A stretch of DNA of 64,000 nt from Saprospiraceae bacterium (GCA_019187225.1 JABAQQ010000036.1:162575-226574); one strand, 5' to 3'; positions 17,530-25,934 are shown, counted from the first letter of the stretch. A program made the numbers and translations. Notes: generated by a model not told the origin, from the sequence alone.

Positions 17530-18017
17530 AAAAGTTGGAATTGTTACCTGAAGAGCGCAGCATAAACATTAAAAGCGGCGCTGTGTAGTCGTCGTTGTGT
17601 GGATTTCCTGACAAAAGTTTTGAAAATTTGTAAAAGGGCGGCACAATAAGTGCTAATTGCCGAGAGTGGCTTCAATAATACGACTACAATCAGCTCATCA
17701 TTCCACAATTGACCGGTGTAATGGAATTGTGCATCAAATCCCACCTCATTTGCGTCACGACAGATAGATCGTCGCCGCCAAGGGCGACAGCGTAGCGAGG
17801 ATGCCGTTGATTTCGAAGTGCTGCGGAAATTGCGGGAAGAGCGAACCCTTTGTTATTTGCCGTTCCAGAGGGCGACCGGCACGGAGCAGCGGCTTTTTGG
17901 TGTCAGCTATGGTGTCAATTTTTTTGGTTTTAAGCAATCCCAGGTAACCTTCGATTGATTTTCAATTATCTACAACGCAACCAAAAACCATCTAAGCTTA
18001 CCCAGGATTAAAAAATG
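17530..18017. other. Intergenic region with no supported gene
   Basis: I see no convincing gene in this stretch. A 60-codon frame on the minus strand (17755-17937) contains plausible-looking residues (RPLERQITKGSLFPQFPQHF) but has no family signature, and the surroundings show no coding bias. It may be a decayed fragment. The region holds the upstream control sequence of the flavoprotein and the 3' flank of the tRNA. Confidence 0.5.
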
Positions 18018-18102
18018 CGGAGGGGGAGGGATTCGAACCCCCGGTGGTGTAACCCACGACGGTTTTCAAGACCGCTCCATTAAACCGCTCTGGCACCCCT
18101 CC
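18018..18102 (-). tRNA. tRNA-Ser (anticodon UGA)
   Basis: On the minus strand the acceptor GGAGGGG pairs with CCCCTCC, followed by discriminator G. The anticodon stem is GCGGT/ACCGT with loop CTTGAAA, giving anticodon TGA (Ser, UCA codons). The extra-long variable arm (GTGGGTTACACCAC) and the T-loop TTCGAAT are class II tRNA features. CCA is not encoded. The T-stem has one G-T pair. Confidence 0.95.
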
Positions 18103-18270
18103 TTTACCCGCCGTAACCCTTCAGGGCGAAGGCGGGTCAGTTCAATATCATTTCTTCATATTTTTGCCCCGGCGAAAGCGGGTCAACTGCCTGTTCTTTC
18201 ACAGGCGACGCAAAGGTAACCAAAGAACCGAAACCGCCACATCGAAGTTCTGATATCGAAAAAAACTTCG

Positions 18271-18319
18271 CAATCCGAAATCCCCAATCCGAAATCCCCA
18301 ATCCCCAATCCCCAATCCC
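18271..18319. repeat. CCCCAAT-type heptamer array
   Basis: Consecutive 7-base units CCCCAAT mixed with CCGAAAT fill the space up to the stop codon of the minus-strand lipoprotein. The unit is the same as in some cyanobacterial short tandemly repeated sequences. GGGATTG, the complementary permutation, recurs inside the methyltransferase at 62689. Confidence 0.85.
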
Positions 18320-18730
18320 TCACTGTCCCTCCAGTGGCAACAGTTTTTGCCCTGCCTCCAGAGCTGCCCGGATGTCGTCGCGGTTTTTCGTTATTTTTTG
18401 TTTCTGTTCTTCCAGGTAGCGGATGGCTTCGGCGGACTGCATGCCTTTCGGGTCTTCGTAGGCGCTCATCCAGGCGGTCATGTCGTCATCTGCTTTTTCG
18501 ATGGCGGCCAGTGCTGCGGTGAATTGTTCCGATTGTTCAGGCGTCATCGTGGCTACCGTCATGAATTCCTTGAGTTTGCGGCTCACGCGGTTCATGGTGG
18601 CGATGTCTTTCATGGCCTCATCGTGTATGTCCATGGTTTCCTTTTTCAGGGTTTCTATTTGTTGTTTACTACCGTCTTCGCAGGCGGCCAGCAACAGTAA
18701 GATTGTGCTCAGGCAGAGAATCTTTTTCAT
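18320..18730 (-). CDS. Helical lipoprotein, unknown
   Basis: A 136-residue lipoprotein with lipobox LLLLAACEDG (Cys about residue 17). The mature part is highly charged and helical (TLKKETMDIHDEAMKDI, SRKLKEFMTVATMTPEQSEQ, LEEQKQKITKNRDDIRAALE), so it is probably a short coiled coil anchored to a membrane. Similar proteins in Bacteroidota are only known as conserved hypothetical lipoproteins. The start is MKKILCL and not an ATG 24 bases upstream, because a consensus -7 element covers 18752-18759. Function unknown. Confidence 0.75.
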   Translation of the reverse strand: MKKILCLSTILLLLAACEDGSKQQIETLKKETMDIHDEAMKDIATMNRVSRKLKEFMTVATMTPEQSEQFTAALAAIEKADDDMTAWMSAYEDPKGMQSAEAIRYLEEQKQKITKNRDDIRAALEAGQKLLPLEGQ

Positions 18731-18751
18731 AGTTTGTCCAATTTTGCGCCG

Positions 18752-18759
18752 CAAAGATA
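18752..18759 (-). promoter_or_regulatory. TATCTTTG -7 element of the lipoprotein gene
   Basis: Read on the minus strand, TATCTTTG is an exact TAnnTTTG match ending about 21 bases before the chosen start codon. A -33 element is not clear. It argues against the upstream ATG at 18754, which would lie within the promoter. Confidence 0.45.
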
Positions 18760-18844
18760 TGGTAATTATGGGGTTGTCCTTCCGACGAATGAGGAATCTG
18801 CCGAATCAATTTTCAGTAGCTCTTCATTTTGGAAAAAAGCCGAA

Positions 18845-18875
18845 TTTCGCGGCGTTTGGAATCCCTTTAATTTTG
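18845..18875 (+). promoter_or_regulatory. Putative purB promoter
   Basis: TTTC at 18845, a 19-base spacer, then TAATTTTG at 18868-18875, close to the Bacteroidota TTTG-19-TAnnTTTG promoter. It lies 68 bases before the purB ATG, with an octamer array between them, so the array would be in the mRNA leader. Confidence 0.45.
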
Positions 18876-18900
18876 CGTTTTGACCCAACTACAAGCAGGC

Positions 18901-18930
18901 CCCGAAACCCGTTAACCCGTTAACCCGAAA
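18901..18930. repeat. CCCGTTAA octamer array upstream of purB
   Basis: CCCGAAA, CCCGTTAA, CCCGTTAA, CCCGAAA in a row, ending 12 bases before the purB ATG. GTTAAC in the middle is self-complementary. It belongs to the set of short tandem arrays that precede start codons in this window. Confidence 0.75.
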
Positions 18931-18942
18931 CCGCCCTGGCCC

Positions 18943-20274
18943 ATGCTCACTGCCATCTCTCCCATCGACGGCCGCTACGCCGCCCATACGAAAGAACTCG
19001 CCGTTTATTTCAGTGAATACGCGCTGATCCGTTACCGCGTTTTTGTTGAAATTCAGTATTTTATCGCGCTGTGCCAGTATGGCTTGCCGCAGCTGGCGAG
19101 TTTCGAGGACTCAAAAATTGACGATCTGAATGCCATTTTTGAAAATTTCAGCCTGGCCGATGCGGAGCAGATCAAAACCCTCGAACGCACCACCAACCAC
19201 GACGTGAAAGCCGTCGAGTATTTTCTCAAAGAGCGCTTTGACGCGCTCGAACTCGGCCACCTGCGCGAGTTCGTTCACTTCGGCCTCACCTCTCAGGACA
19301 TTAACAACACCGCCACGCCACTGCTTTTCAAAAACGCTTTGCAGGATGTGTATTACCCACTGCTCCAGCGCCTGCGCGACCACCTCGAACAATTGGCGCA
19401 GGATTGGGCGCGGGTGCCCATGCTCGCCCGCACGCACGGTCAGCCCGCTTCGCCGACTTTGCTGGGCAAGGAATTCCGCGTGTTCGTGGAACGGCTCGAC
19501 GTACAACTGGAATTGCTGAAGCAGATCCCCCACCGCGCCAAATTCGGCGGCGCAACGGGCAACTTCAACGCGCACTATGCAGCCTACCCCGACTACATCT
19601 GGCAGCAGTTCGGCGACGATTTTGTGCGCGAATTCCTGGGACTGGAGCGTTCTCAATTTACCACCCAGATCGAGCACTACGACTGCTTTGCCGCTCAGTG
19701 TCAGGCGCTTGGCCGCATCAATACGATCCTGATTGATTTTTGCCGCGACGTGTGGACCTACGTTTCGATGGAATATTTCCGCCAGAAAACGGTAGCAGGC
19801 GAGGTGGGCTCGTCGGCCATGCCTCACAAGGTGAATCCCATTGATTTTGAAAACGCAGAAGGGAATCTCGGCCTCGCGAACGCCCTTTTCCAGCACCTCG
19901 CGGAAAAACTGCCCGTCAGCCGCCTTCAGCGCGATCTGACCGACTCGACGGTGCTGCGCAACATCGGCGTACCGGTAGGCCATACCGTCGTCGCGTTCAA
20001 ATCCATCCTGAGAGGTTTGGGGAAACTCATGCTCAACGAAGGCCAGCTCTTCGACGACCTCGAAGACAACTGGATGGTCGTCGCCGAGGGCATTCAGGTC
20101 ATCCTTCGGCGGGAAGGTTATCCACAACCCTACGAAGCCCTCAAAAATCTCACGCGCGGGCGCTCACTCGTGACGCGGGAAATCCTGCACGAATTTATTG
20201 ACAACCTCGAAGTCAGCGACGACGTGAAAGAAGAACTGAAGCGGTTGACGCCGCACAATTACGTGGGAGGGTAA
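18943..20274 (+). CDS. purB: Adenylosuccinate lyase
   Basis: A 443-residue fumarase-superfamily lyase. The signature SSAMPHKVNPIDFENAEG (about residue 290) contains the mobile catalytic Ser loop. TTNHDVKAVEYFL and LTSQDINNTATPL are family motifs that contact substrate, and ARTHGQPASPTLLGKE carries the catalytic His. It cleaves SAICAR to AICAR and adenylosuccinate to AMP in purine synthesis. The length and the start (MLTAISPIDGRYA) are canonical. It is a single-gene unit with its own promoter. Confidence 0.97.
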   Translation: MLTAISPIDGRYAAHTKELAVYFSEYALIRYRVFVEIQYFIALCQYGLPQLASFEDSKIDDLNAIFENFSLADAEQIKTLERTTNHDVKAVEYFLKERFDALELGHLREFVHFGLTSQDINNTATPLLFKNALQDVYYPLLQRLRDHLEQLAQDWARVPMLARTHGQPASPTLLGKEFRVFVERLDVQLELLKQIPHRAKFGGATGNFNAHYAAYPDYIWQQFGDDFVREFLGLERSQFTTQIEHYDCFAAQCQALGRINTILIDFCRDVWTYVSMEYFRQKTVAGEVGSSAMPHKVNPIDFENAEGNLGLANALFQHLAEKLPVSRLQRDLTDSTVLRNIGVPVGHTVVAFKSILRGLGKLMLNEGQLFDDLEDNWMVVAEGIQVILRREGYPQPYEALKNLTRGRSLVTREILHEFIDNLEVSDDVKEELKRLTPHNYVGG

Positions 20275-20363
20275 TGAATGATGAATCGTTCAAAGTCACC
20301 GGGATTTGTCCGCCAATCAATTTCCGCCGGGTATAAACCGGCAATTTAAAATCGGAAAAGCCT

Positions 20364-21218
20364 TTATTTCTTCTCTTTATTAAAGAAATTCAGCACTTTA
20401 CTCACAAACTTGTCGTCAATGCCCAGCCAGCCTTTGATGGTGTTGTATACTGAAATCGCCTGTTTGTCGAGCCATATCAAAATAGCCTTGTTGCCGTCTT
20501 CGGGGCGGGCGCGGTAATTGGTGGCGCGTTTGGGCGGCACTTTTTCTTCTTCGGTAAAGTAATAGAGTGCGATGGATTTCCGGGTCATATCTTCCGGGCA
20601 TTGGATAGGTTCCGGCAGACCGTGGAAGGAATCTTCGTCGGTATTAAAAATGGCGCAGCGATTGAACACGGGCAGTATCTTTTGCGCGCATGCTGTCATA
20701 TCGCGGGTCCAGAGTTCGAGCTCGCCGCGGTATTCCGGCTTCCAGTTTTCATTGAGGTATACCAATACGTTGACGCGGCGGCGCCAGTGGCGTTTGTGTG
20801 GGTGCACGGTGAAATCTGCGTGTATATTGAGAAAGCCGCCGCGTTTGCTTTGGTGGAGGCCACCGCCTTCGAGGCTGGGGTCGGGTTTGAGGTTGGGGAT
20901 GCCGGTGAGTTTGCTCAAAGCCGCTACGAACGCGTCGCTGTTGAGCGCTTTGATCACTTCCTGCAGATCGGCCGGGATCATGTCCATTTTGTTGAGGCCG
21001 TGTTTCTTTTCGTTCACGTGGACATAGTGGATCCAGCCCTCGTCTTTTACGCCGGGGAAAGCATGCATGGCTGCATAGGCCGCTTCTTTTTCCAAAAAAT
21101 TGTCAAAAAAGCCGTGGGGATAAGGGTAGGCTTTCTGATAGGCGGGAGCGGCGTCTTCGAAGATTTTTTTGCATTTTTCCAAATCGAGGGCGACCGGGGC
21201 GGTTTGTGTATGTGTCAT
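20364..21218 (-). CDS. 2OG-Fe(II) oxygenase family protein
   Basis: A 284-residue protein with a prolyl-4-hydroxylase-like double-stranded beta helix. The iron ligands are the His and Asp of LNIHADF and the distal His of EDSFHGLPEP. The 2-oxoglutarate-binding Arg is in MTRKSIALYYF. Related bacterial proteins hydroxylate prolyl or small-molecule substrates; the substrate here is unknown. The start MTHTQTA is preferred over an ATG 45 bases upstream, but the choice is uncertain. It is convergent with purB. Confidence 0.8.
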   Translation of the reverse strand: MTHTQTAPVALDLEKCKKIFEDAAPAYQKAYPYPHGFFDNFLEKEAAYAAMHAFPGVKDEGWIHYVHVNEKKHGLNKMDMIPADLQEVIKALNSDAFVAALSKLTGIPNLKPDPSLEGGGLHQSKRGGFLNIHADFTVHPHKRHWRRRVNVLVYLNENWKPEYRGELELWTRDMTACAQKILPVFNRCAIFNTDEDSFHGLPEPIQCPEDMTRKSIALYYFTEEEKVPPKRATNYRARPEDGNKAILIWLDKQAISVYNTIKGWLGIDDKFVSKVLNFFNKEKK

Positions 21219-21351
21219 GGTCAGTTGTTGTCCGGCGGGTGCGTTTTTGCCGGGTTGCGGCATAAAAAAACGACCACCTTCTATGTGATGTTTGTTGTGT
21301 GGTATAAAAAGTCCGCTTTCGCCGGAAGTATGGCGGGCAAGACGAATGCGG

Positions 21352-21359
21352 CAAAGGTA
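21352..21359 (-). promoter_or_regulatory. TACCTTTG -7 element upstream of the 2OG oxygenase
   Basis: On the minus strand TACCTTTG is an exact TAnnTTTG match, about 130 bases before the oxygenase start. No strong -33 match at 19 bases. The 329-base divergent gap (21219-21547) contains no gene that I can support. Confidence 0.35.
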
Positions 21360-21547
21360 AGTCAGATGCCCCTAATGCAGGTTGGCTCGCCGCCTTTCCG
21401 GGCCTAACTGCGTTAAAAAAATGTTTTTCCCTGCGGTTCCGGTACAACTGTTCGCCTGCGTTTTGAATCTTTGTCAGGAATCCCGGATGGTGCATAAGGC
21501 GCCGCCTGAGCCACCTCGATACGTTCACCACAACCAACTCAAATCTC

Positions 21548-22162
21548 ATGAAGCAATTTTTCCTCCTGTTCTTTTGTCTGACCGTTTTCCGGCTGGCCGC
21601 GCAGGACATTGAAGACCCTTCTGCCCGGAAGCCCTATCGCTTTGTTGTGCAGACAGGTCTTGCACTCCAGTGGTTTGATGAGCAATTCAAGTCATTCACC
21701 GTTTCGGTCGAGCGCCCGCTCAACCTCTACAATCATTTTGGCATTCAAGCCAATTTCTTTTTCCCCAACGGCGATTTCGACGGTTTTTATAGTTATCGCC
21801 GCATTTCGGGCAAAACCTTCGAGGCAGGCGTTTTTGCCAAATGCTTTTTTCACGGCCGGCTTACTGGCCGGCGCTCGAAGGCCTATATTGGGCCGGACAT
21901 GCGCCTGGGAGTGCGAAAATACATTGACTATGAACCATTTACAGGGCAGTTTTACTACAACAATGCGGTTACCTACAAATTTTTAGCGCGGATCGGTTGG
22001 CAGTACCATCTGGGAACAGCAGTCTTTGAGATCACTTTCCCGTTCGGTTTTGAAAATGAAAAATTCAAAAGCAACGAAAACACGCAATACTACTTTTATG
22101 ATGTGGGCAATTCTACCTGGTTCATCGCCGCGCCTGCGCTTTCGCTGGGCATCGGATTCTGA
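21548..22162 (+). CDS. Outer-membrane beta-barrel protein, unknown
   Basis: A 204-residue protein with a signal peptide (MKQFFLLFFCLTVFRLAAQ) and alternating hydrophobic strands with aromatic girdles (FVVQTGLALQWF, FGIQANFFFPNG, GQFYYNNAVTYKFLARIGWQ), ending SLGIGF. The terminal aromatic and the strand pattern fit a small porin-like barrel. The family is unnamed. It is followed 19 bases later by a lipoprotein gene, so the two may be co-transcribed. Confidence 0.7.
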   Translation: MKQFFLLFFCLTVFRLAAQDIEDPSARKPYRFVVQTGLALQWFDEQFKSFTVSVERPLNLYNHFGIQANFFFPNGDFDGFYSYRRISGKTFEAGVFAKCFFHGRLTGRRSKAYIGPDMRLGVRKYIDYEPFTGQFYYNNAVTYKFLARIGWQYHLGTAVFEITFPFGFENEKFKSNENTQYYFYDVGNSTWFIAAPALSLGIGF

Positions 22163-22181
22163 CCGTCGGATTTTCAAACAA

Positions 22182-22673
22182 ATGAAACACATGAAAAAAC
22201 CTTCCGTTCTCCTGCCGATATTGTTTTTTACCTTGATTTTTGTACTGTCAGGGTGTGTTTTTTACCAGCGTTACCCGATGGCCAAAGGCCGTTTGACGAA
22301 AATCAACAGTGAACCATTGACCTTTTACCTGCTCGACGCTTCGCGCCCTCACAGCCGTGTCTGGTACATTTCGGAGGCTGATTTTCAGAACGACAGCATG
22401 AGGGGCTTTCTCATCCGCCTCAATGAATCGGAAGCACAAGAAGTAGCGACGGTGAATGGCAACCGCGACGCACGTTCGAGTAAAAACGAAGTGTTGATGT
22501 ATGCCGCACCCAGGTATGCGCTGACACTTGCCGATACGGCCTTAGTGACCATTCGCTACGACCAGATCGAAAAGATCGAGGTATACGAAGTGAACCACAA
22601 CAAATCCCTGGCCTTATCGCTGCTCGCCTTACTGATGCCCATTCTGTTTTTGGGCGCCATATCTGTAGGTTAA
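22182..22673 (+). CDS. Lipoprotein with C-terminal membrane segment, unknown
   Basis: A 163-residue protein: lipobox LIFVLSGCVFYQ (Cys about residue 25), a beta-rich middle (GRLTKINSEPLTFYLLDAS, VWYISEADFQND) and a hydrophobic C-terminus (ALSLLALLMPILFLGAISVG). An ATG at 22191 is an equally good start. No family recognised. It is probably cotranscribed with the barrel upstream. Confidence 0.65.
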   Translation: MKHMKKPSVLLPILFFTLIFVLSGCVFYQRYPMAKGRLTKINSEPLTFYLLDASRPHSRVWYISEADFQNDSMRGFLIRLNESEAQEVATVNGNRDARSSKNEVLMYAAPRYALTLADTALVTIRYDQIEKIEVYEVNHNKSLALSLLALLMPILFLGAISVG

Positions 22674-22714
22674 ACGAAACCTTGCTCCTTTTCCCTTGTT
22701 TAGTAGCCAAAATC

Positions 22715-22722
22715 TATCTTTG
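22715..22722 (+). promoter_or_regulatory. TATCTTTG -7 element for ferredoxin
   Basis: An exact TAnnTTTG match about 82 bases before the ferredoxin ATG. A TTG lies 16 bases upstream, which is short for the usual 19. Downstream in the leader, ATCGGGTATT faces AATACCCGAT (about 22740-22786), a possible leader hairpin. Confidence 0.4.
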
Positions 22723-22803
22723 CGCGCCCTTGAAGCAGTGATCGGGTATTGCCCGCACCTTTCCGGGATTTCAAATACCCGATCCCGGATCAACCTGAAT
22801 AAA

Positions 22804-23145
22804 ATGGCTACTGTAAAATTCCTTTTTGAAGATACGAGCATACCGCCCCAGACCGTTTCGGGCGATTTTGAGGACAAATCCATCCTCGAACTGACGGAGG
22901 ATTACGATATTCATCTCAATCACAATTGCGGCGGGGTATGCGCCTGCTCCACCTGCCACGTCTATGTGGAAAAAGGCGACGAGTTCCTGGAAGAAATATC
23001 GGACAAAGAGGAAGACTTCATTGACCGCGCCATCAATCCAAGGCTCGAAAGCCGCTTGGGCTGCCAATGCGTCATCCTCGACAACGACGCCGAGATCACC
23101 GTTACCATCCCCGACCAAAGAAGGATCATTGGACATGAACATTAA
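22804..23145 (+). CDS. Adrenodoxin-type 2Fe-2S ferredoxin
   Basis: A 113-residue plant/adrenodoxin-fold ferredoxin. The cluster ligands are the first three Cys in NCGGVCACSTCHVYV and the last in LGCQCVIL. The acidic surface (EEISDKEEDFIDRA) is typical of ISC-type ferredoxins that donate electrons for Fe-S cluster assembly. The start MATVKFLF gives the normal length. The next gene is iscX, also an Fe-S assembly factor, which supports an Isc role. Confidence 0.92.
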   Translation: MATVKFLFEDTSIPPQTVSGDFEDKSILELTEDYDIHLNHNCGGVCACSTCHVYVEKGDEFLEEISDKEEDFIDRAINPRLESRLGCQCVILDNDAEITVTIPDQRRIIGHEH

Positions 23146-23147
23146 CT

Positions 23148-23314
23148 AACGGTAGACGGTAGACGGTGGATGGTAGACGGTGCGCAGTTATCGTGCCATG
23201 CACCGTCTACCGTCTACCGTCAACCGTCAACCGTCTACCGTCTACCGTCTACCGTCAACCGTCTACCGTCAACCGTCTACCGTCAACCGTCTACCGTCTA
23301 CCGTCAACCGTTAA
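23148..23314. repeat. CCGTCTA/CCGTCAA heptamer array, inverted halves
   Basis: Right half (23203-23314): sixteen consecutive 7-base units, a mixture of CCGTCTA and CCGTCAA ending in CCGTTAA. Left half (23153-23181): the complementary units TAGACGG in the opposite direction. The two halves can fold into a long hairpin. The array ends 2 bases before the iscX ATG, so it forms the whole leader. The same units occur inside mutS. Confidence 0.95.
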
Positions 23315-23316
23315 AA

Positions 23317-23565
23317 ATGCCATTTCACGACATCAACAACCTGCCCATCAACTGGAACGACCACGAAGACATCGCCATGGCGCTCTACGAGCGTTTCGGA
23401 GACGACTTCGACGAGGGCAAAATTTACCGGATCCGTTTTACCGATTTGCTGCAATGGGTGCTGGAAATCCCCCATTTTGAAGGCAAACGCGAGGACTCCA
23501 ACGAATCGCACCTGGAACAAATACAAGCAAAATGGGTATACGAATGGAGAGCCAACAACAAATAG
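23317..23565 (+). CDS. iscX: IscX-like Fe-S assembly protein
   Basis: An 82-residue IscX/YfhJ homologue: INWNDHEDIAMALYERFGDD is followed by IRFTDLLQWVLEIPHFEGK and ESHLEQIQAKWVYEW, the three conserved blocks of the family, which binds IscS and iron. The length is normal for the family. A longer frame reading through the upstream heptamers is rejected because it would add only repeat-derived residues. The end overlaps the phosphatase start by 22 bases. Confidence 0.88.
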   Translation: MPFHDINNLPINWNDHEDIAMALYERFGDDFDEGKIYRIRFTDLLQWVLEIPHFEGKREDSNESHLEQIQAKWVYEWRANNK

Positions 23566-24143
23566 ATCAGTTAAATGCAGGCAGTTCGCAATTGATCGTC
23601 GCTCCGGTAAAAACATTGGCTCCCGTACAACTCGAACTCGTGCATTTGTTCGATAAAATGCGGGCGGTCAAAGCATTCGTCTTCGATGTGGACGGCGTGC
23701 TGACCAACAACGACCTGCTTGTGACCGAGGCCGGCGAGTTGCTCCGCACCATGAGCGTTCGCGACGGCCAGGCCATCAAATGGGCCACCCGGGCGGGATA
23801 TCCGGTAGGCGTTATCACCGGCGGCAAGTCGGAAGGCGCCAAAAAACGCCTCACCGCACTCGGTGTGGAAGAATATTACTCCAACATCGAGAATAAATGG
23901 GAAGCATTTCAGTCGTTCCTGAAGCGCACCGATACCCTCCTTTCCGAAGTGTGTTATATGGGCGACGACCTGCCCGATCTGCCGGTGCTGCGCAAAGTGG
24001 TCCTCTCCACGTGCCCTGCCGACGCCGTGCCGGAAGTGCTGGAAATATGTGATTATGTCTCGCCCCTTCCCGGTGGCCGCGCATGTGTGCGCGATATCAT
24101 TGAAAAAGTGATGAAACTACAGGAGAAGTGGCCGGAATATTAG
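23544..24143 (+). CDS. KdsC-like HAD phosphatase (KDO-8-phosphate phosphatase family)
   Basis: A 199-residue HAD enzyme. Motif I is FVFDVDGVLTNN (nucleophile and acid Asp), motif II VITGGKS, motif III Lys in KKRLTALGV or nearby, and motif IV YMGDDLPDLPVL. The C-terminus (VSPLPGGRACVRDIIEKVM) is typical of KdsC tetramers, which dephosphorylate KDO 8-phosphate for LPS. An N-terminal extension of about 40 residues precedes motif I, so the true start could lie later. It overlaps iscX. Confidence 0.85.
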   Translation: MESQQQIDQLNAGSSQLIVAPVKTLAPVQLELVHLFDKMRAVKAFVFDVDGVLTNNDLLVTEAGELLRTMSVRDGQAIKWATRAGYPVGVITGGKSEGAKKRLTALGVEEYYSNIENKWEAFQSFLKRTDTLLSEVCYMGDDLPDLPVLRKVVLSTCPADAVPEVLEICDYVSPLPGGRACVRDIIEKVMKLQEKWPEY

Positions 24144-24223
24144 GATTTCAGATTTCGGATTGGGGATTTCTGATTGTATATAACTTTGAAAACAAAGGTG
24201 TTATAAATTCATATCCATCAAAA

Positions 24224-24258
24224 ACCAATATCCAATAACCAATAACCAACAACCAATT
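24224..24258. repeat. ACCAATA heptamer array upstream of ubiA
   Basis: Five units: ACCAATA, TCCAATA, ACCAATA, ACCAACA, ACCAATT. The array ends 13 bases before the prenyltransferase ATG. A shorter GGATTGGGGATTT stretch near 24156 resembles the CCCCAAT family. Confidence 0.8.
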
Positions 24259-24271
24259 CTATTTTAGCCGC

Positions 24272-25267
24272 ATGAATCAGGTGTTGGCCTTCGTCCGGTT
24301 GCTGCGGCTGCCCAATCTGGTCATTGTATTGCTCACCCAGTTGGTTCCGTATTGGTTCGCCCTGCGTCCTGCCATTCTCAAAGCGGGGGGCATACCCGTG
24401 CTGACTGAATGGACCTTCGGGCTCATTGCTGCCGCTACGGTACTTTCCACACTGGCCGGCTATGTGCTCAACGACTATTACGACCGCGACATTGACGCTA
24501 TCAATAAGCCCGACCGCGTATTCTGGGGGCGATATCTGCCCCCCTCGATGGCATTGATGTTCTATTCCGCATTGGTGGTGGTGGTACACGGCGTGGCTTT
24601 TTTTCTCGATCAGGAATTGAATCCTTCCAACCACTGGCCGCTGTGGGTATTTCCGGGCGTGTCGTTCCTGCTGTTCCTGTATGCCTGGCAATTGAAATGC
24701 ACCGCCATCGTGGGCAACCTGCTCGTATCCCTTTTGTGCGGGGTAGTTCCAGTCATCATCATTTTTCCGGAGGAAAGGCCGATCTGGATCACCTCCTTCA
24801 TCCAGCCGGATGCCATCCAGCAGGCGGTGGGATTGGTATGGCTATACGGGATTTTTGCCTTTTTTACCAACTTACTGCGCGAACAGATCAAGGACCTCGA
24901 AGATTTTCAGGGCGACGCTGCCTGCGGCTGCGGCACGCTGGCCGTCCTGAAAGGATTGCGTTTTGCCCAAAAACCCGCCGCCCTGGCAGGGTTGGCGGTG
25001 AGCGCCCTGATCATTTTCCTGTTGTTTTTCTGGCAGCAAACCGGCGCTCCCGACTGGCAGATCGTCGCCGGCGTACTGCTGTTACTGTTGCCCGCTATAT
25101 TTACCACGGCCGCCGTATACCGCGCCAAAAGCAAACGGGATTTCAACCGCGCGAGCCTGCTGGTGAAGATCATTATGTTTGTCGGCGTCTTCCTGCTGCT
25201 GCGCTCCTGGCCCGACAATCCGATGGACCTGGTTGTCACATTCCAGGATTACGTCGGAGGGAATTAG
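24272..25267 (+). CDS. UbiA-family prenyltransferase
   Basis: A 331-residue protein with about eight TM helices. The two Asp-rich prenyl-diphosphate sites are NDYYDRDIDAINKPDR (about residue 69) and REQIKDLEDFQGDAACGCGT (about 205). The family transfers prenyl chains to quinone, heme or (bacterio)chlorophyll-type acceptors. In Bacteroidota this variant with GCGT after the second motif is common near cell-envelope genes, but its acceptor is not known from sequence. Confidence 0.85.
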   Translation: MNQVLAFVRLLRLPNLVIVLLTQLVPYWFALRPAILKAGGIPVLTEWTFGLIAAATVLSTLAGYVLNDYYDRDIDAINKPDRVFWGRYLPPSMALMFYSALVVVVHGVAFFLDQELNPSNHWPLWVFPGVSFLLFLYAWQLKCTAIVGNLLVSLLCGVVPVIIIFPEERPIWITSFIQPDAIQQAVGLVWLYGIFAFFTNLLREQIKDLEDFQGDAACGCGTLAVLKGLRFAQKPAALAGLAVSALIIFLLFFWQQTGAPDWQIVAGVLLLLLPAIFTTAAVYRAKSKRDFNRASLLVKIIMFVGVFLLLRSWPDNPMDLVVTFQDYVGGN

Positions 25268-25293
25268 AGGGTCATTAAGGTCATTTTCATTCC

Positions 25294-25317
25294 CGCTCAA
25301 ACGCTCAAACACTCAAA
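25294..25317. repeat. CGCTCAAA octamer array upstream of thioesterase
   Basis: CGCTCAAA, CGCTCAAA, CACTCAAA, then CACTTTA, ending 7 bases before the ATG. Just upstream, GGTCATTAAGGTCATTTTCATT is another loose repeat. Confidence 0.75.
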
Positions 25318-25324
25318 CACTTTA

Positions 25325-25759
25325 ATGTCTGAATTCAAAATTCCCGTTTCCCTGCGCTGGGCCGACTTCGACCCCAATTTACACCTGCGCCACTCGGTTT
25401 ATTACGACTTTGGCGCTACGGCCCGCACCGCGTTTCTGATGGCGCGCGGTATTAATGCCCAATTGATGGCCGAGCGGCATTTTGGCCCGGTCCTGTTGCG
25501 CGAAGAGGCAGTTTTCCGCCGCGAAGTACGCCCCGGCGACGAACTGTTCATCAACGTTTTGGTGACAAAACTCCGCCGCGACGGCTCCCGTTTTTCCTTC
25601 CGCCACGAACTCACCCGCGCCGACGGTACGTTGTGCGCCGTGATGAACGTGGATGGCGGGTGGATTGATACGCAACGTCGAAAACTAACGGCGCCGCCCC
25701 CTGCGGTGGCTGAGGCGATGGAACAGGCAGCGAGAGCGGAAGATTTTGAGTGGGTGTAG
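25325..25759 (+). CDS. Hotdog-fold acyl-CoA thioesterase
   Basis: A 144-residue 4-hydroxybenzoyl-CoA thioesterase-like protein: LRWADFDPNLHLRHSVYYDF carries the catalytic Asp position, followed by the hotdog helix (GATARTAFLMARGI) and strands EAVFRREVRPGDELFINVLV and SFRHELTRADGTLCAVMNVD. It hydrolyses acyl-CoAs; the natural substrate is unknown. It is downstream of the prenyltransferase by 57 bases and may be co-transcribed. Confidence 0.85.
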   Translation: MSEFKIPVSLRWADFDPNLHLRHSVYYDFGATARTAFLMARGINAQLMAERHFGPVLLREEAVFRREVRPGDELFINVLVTKLRRDGSRFSFRHELTRADGTLCAVMNVDGGWIDTQRRKLTAPPPAVAEAMEQAARAEDFEWV

Positions 25760-25808
25760 GTGTTGTTTTTGAAAATTTGGAAAAAATGCGAATTTTATAC
25801 TAAATAAT

Positions 25809-25838
25809 TTTGAATCACGACAGGTTTTCCTATTTTTG
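25809..25838 (+). promoter_or_regulatory. Promoter TTTG-18-TATTTTTG
   Basis: TTTG at 25809-25812, 18 bases, and TATTTTTG at 25831-25838 match both Bacteroidota promoter boxes. The leader to the next ATG (25935) is about 90 bases. Confidence 0.6.
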
Positions 25839-25934
25839 CTGCGACCTTCAATTAGCAAAAGTGGAGACCAGAACCCACTCTAAAAACGGGGCAAAAGCGA
25901 AAAGCCATACGAGTAGTAAATTAAAATAAACGAA

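Noticed and set aside
17755-17937. 60-codon minus-strand gene
   Set aside because: No family signature and no promoter; kept only as a possible decayed fragment.
23148-23314. CRISPR array
   Set aside because: The units are 7 bases without spacers of regular length, and no cas genes are near.
23166-23480. Long frames through the CCGTCTA/CCGTCAA array that give PSTVYRQPST-like peptides
   Set aside because: A 7-base unit without stops on this strand is open in all frames; the peptides are only translations of the repeat, and iscX begins right after.
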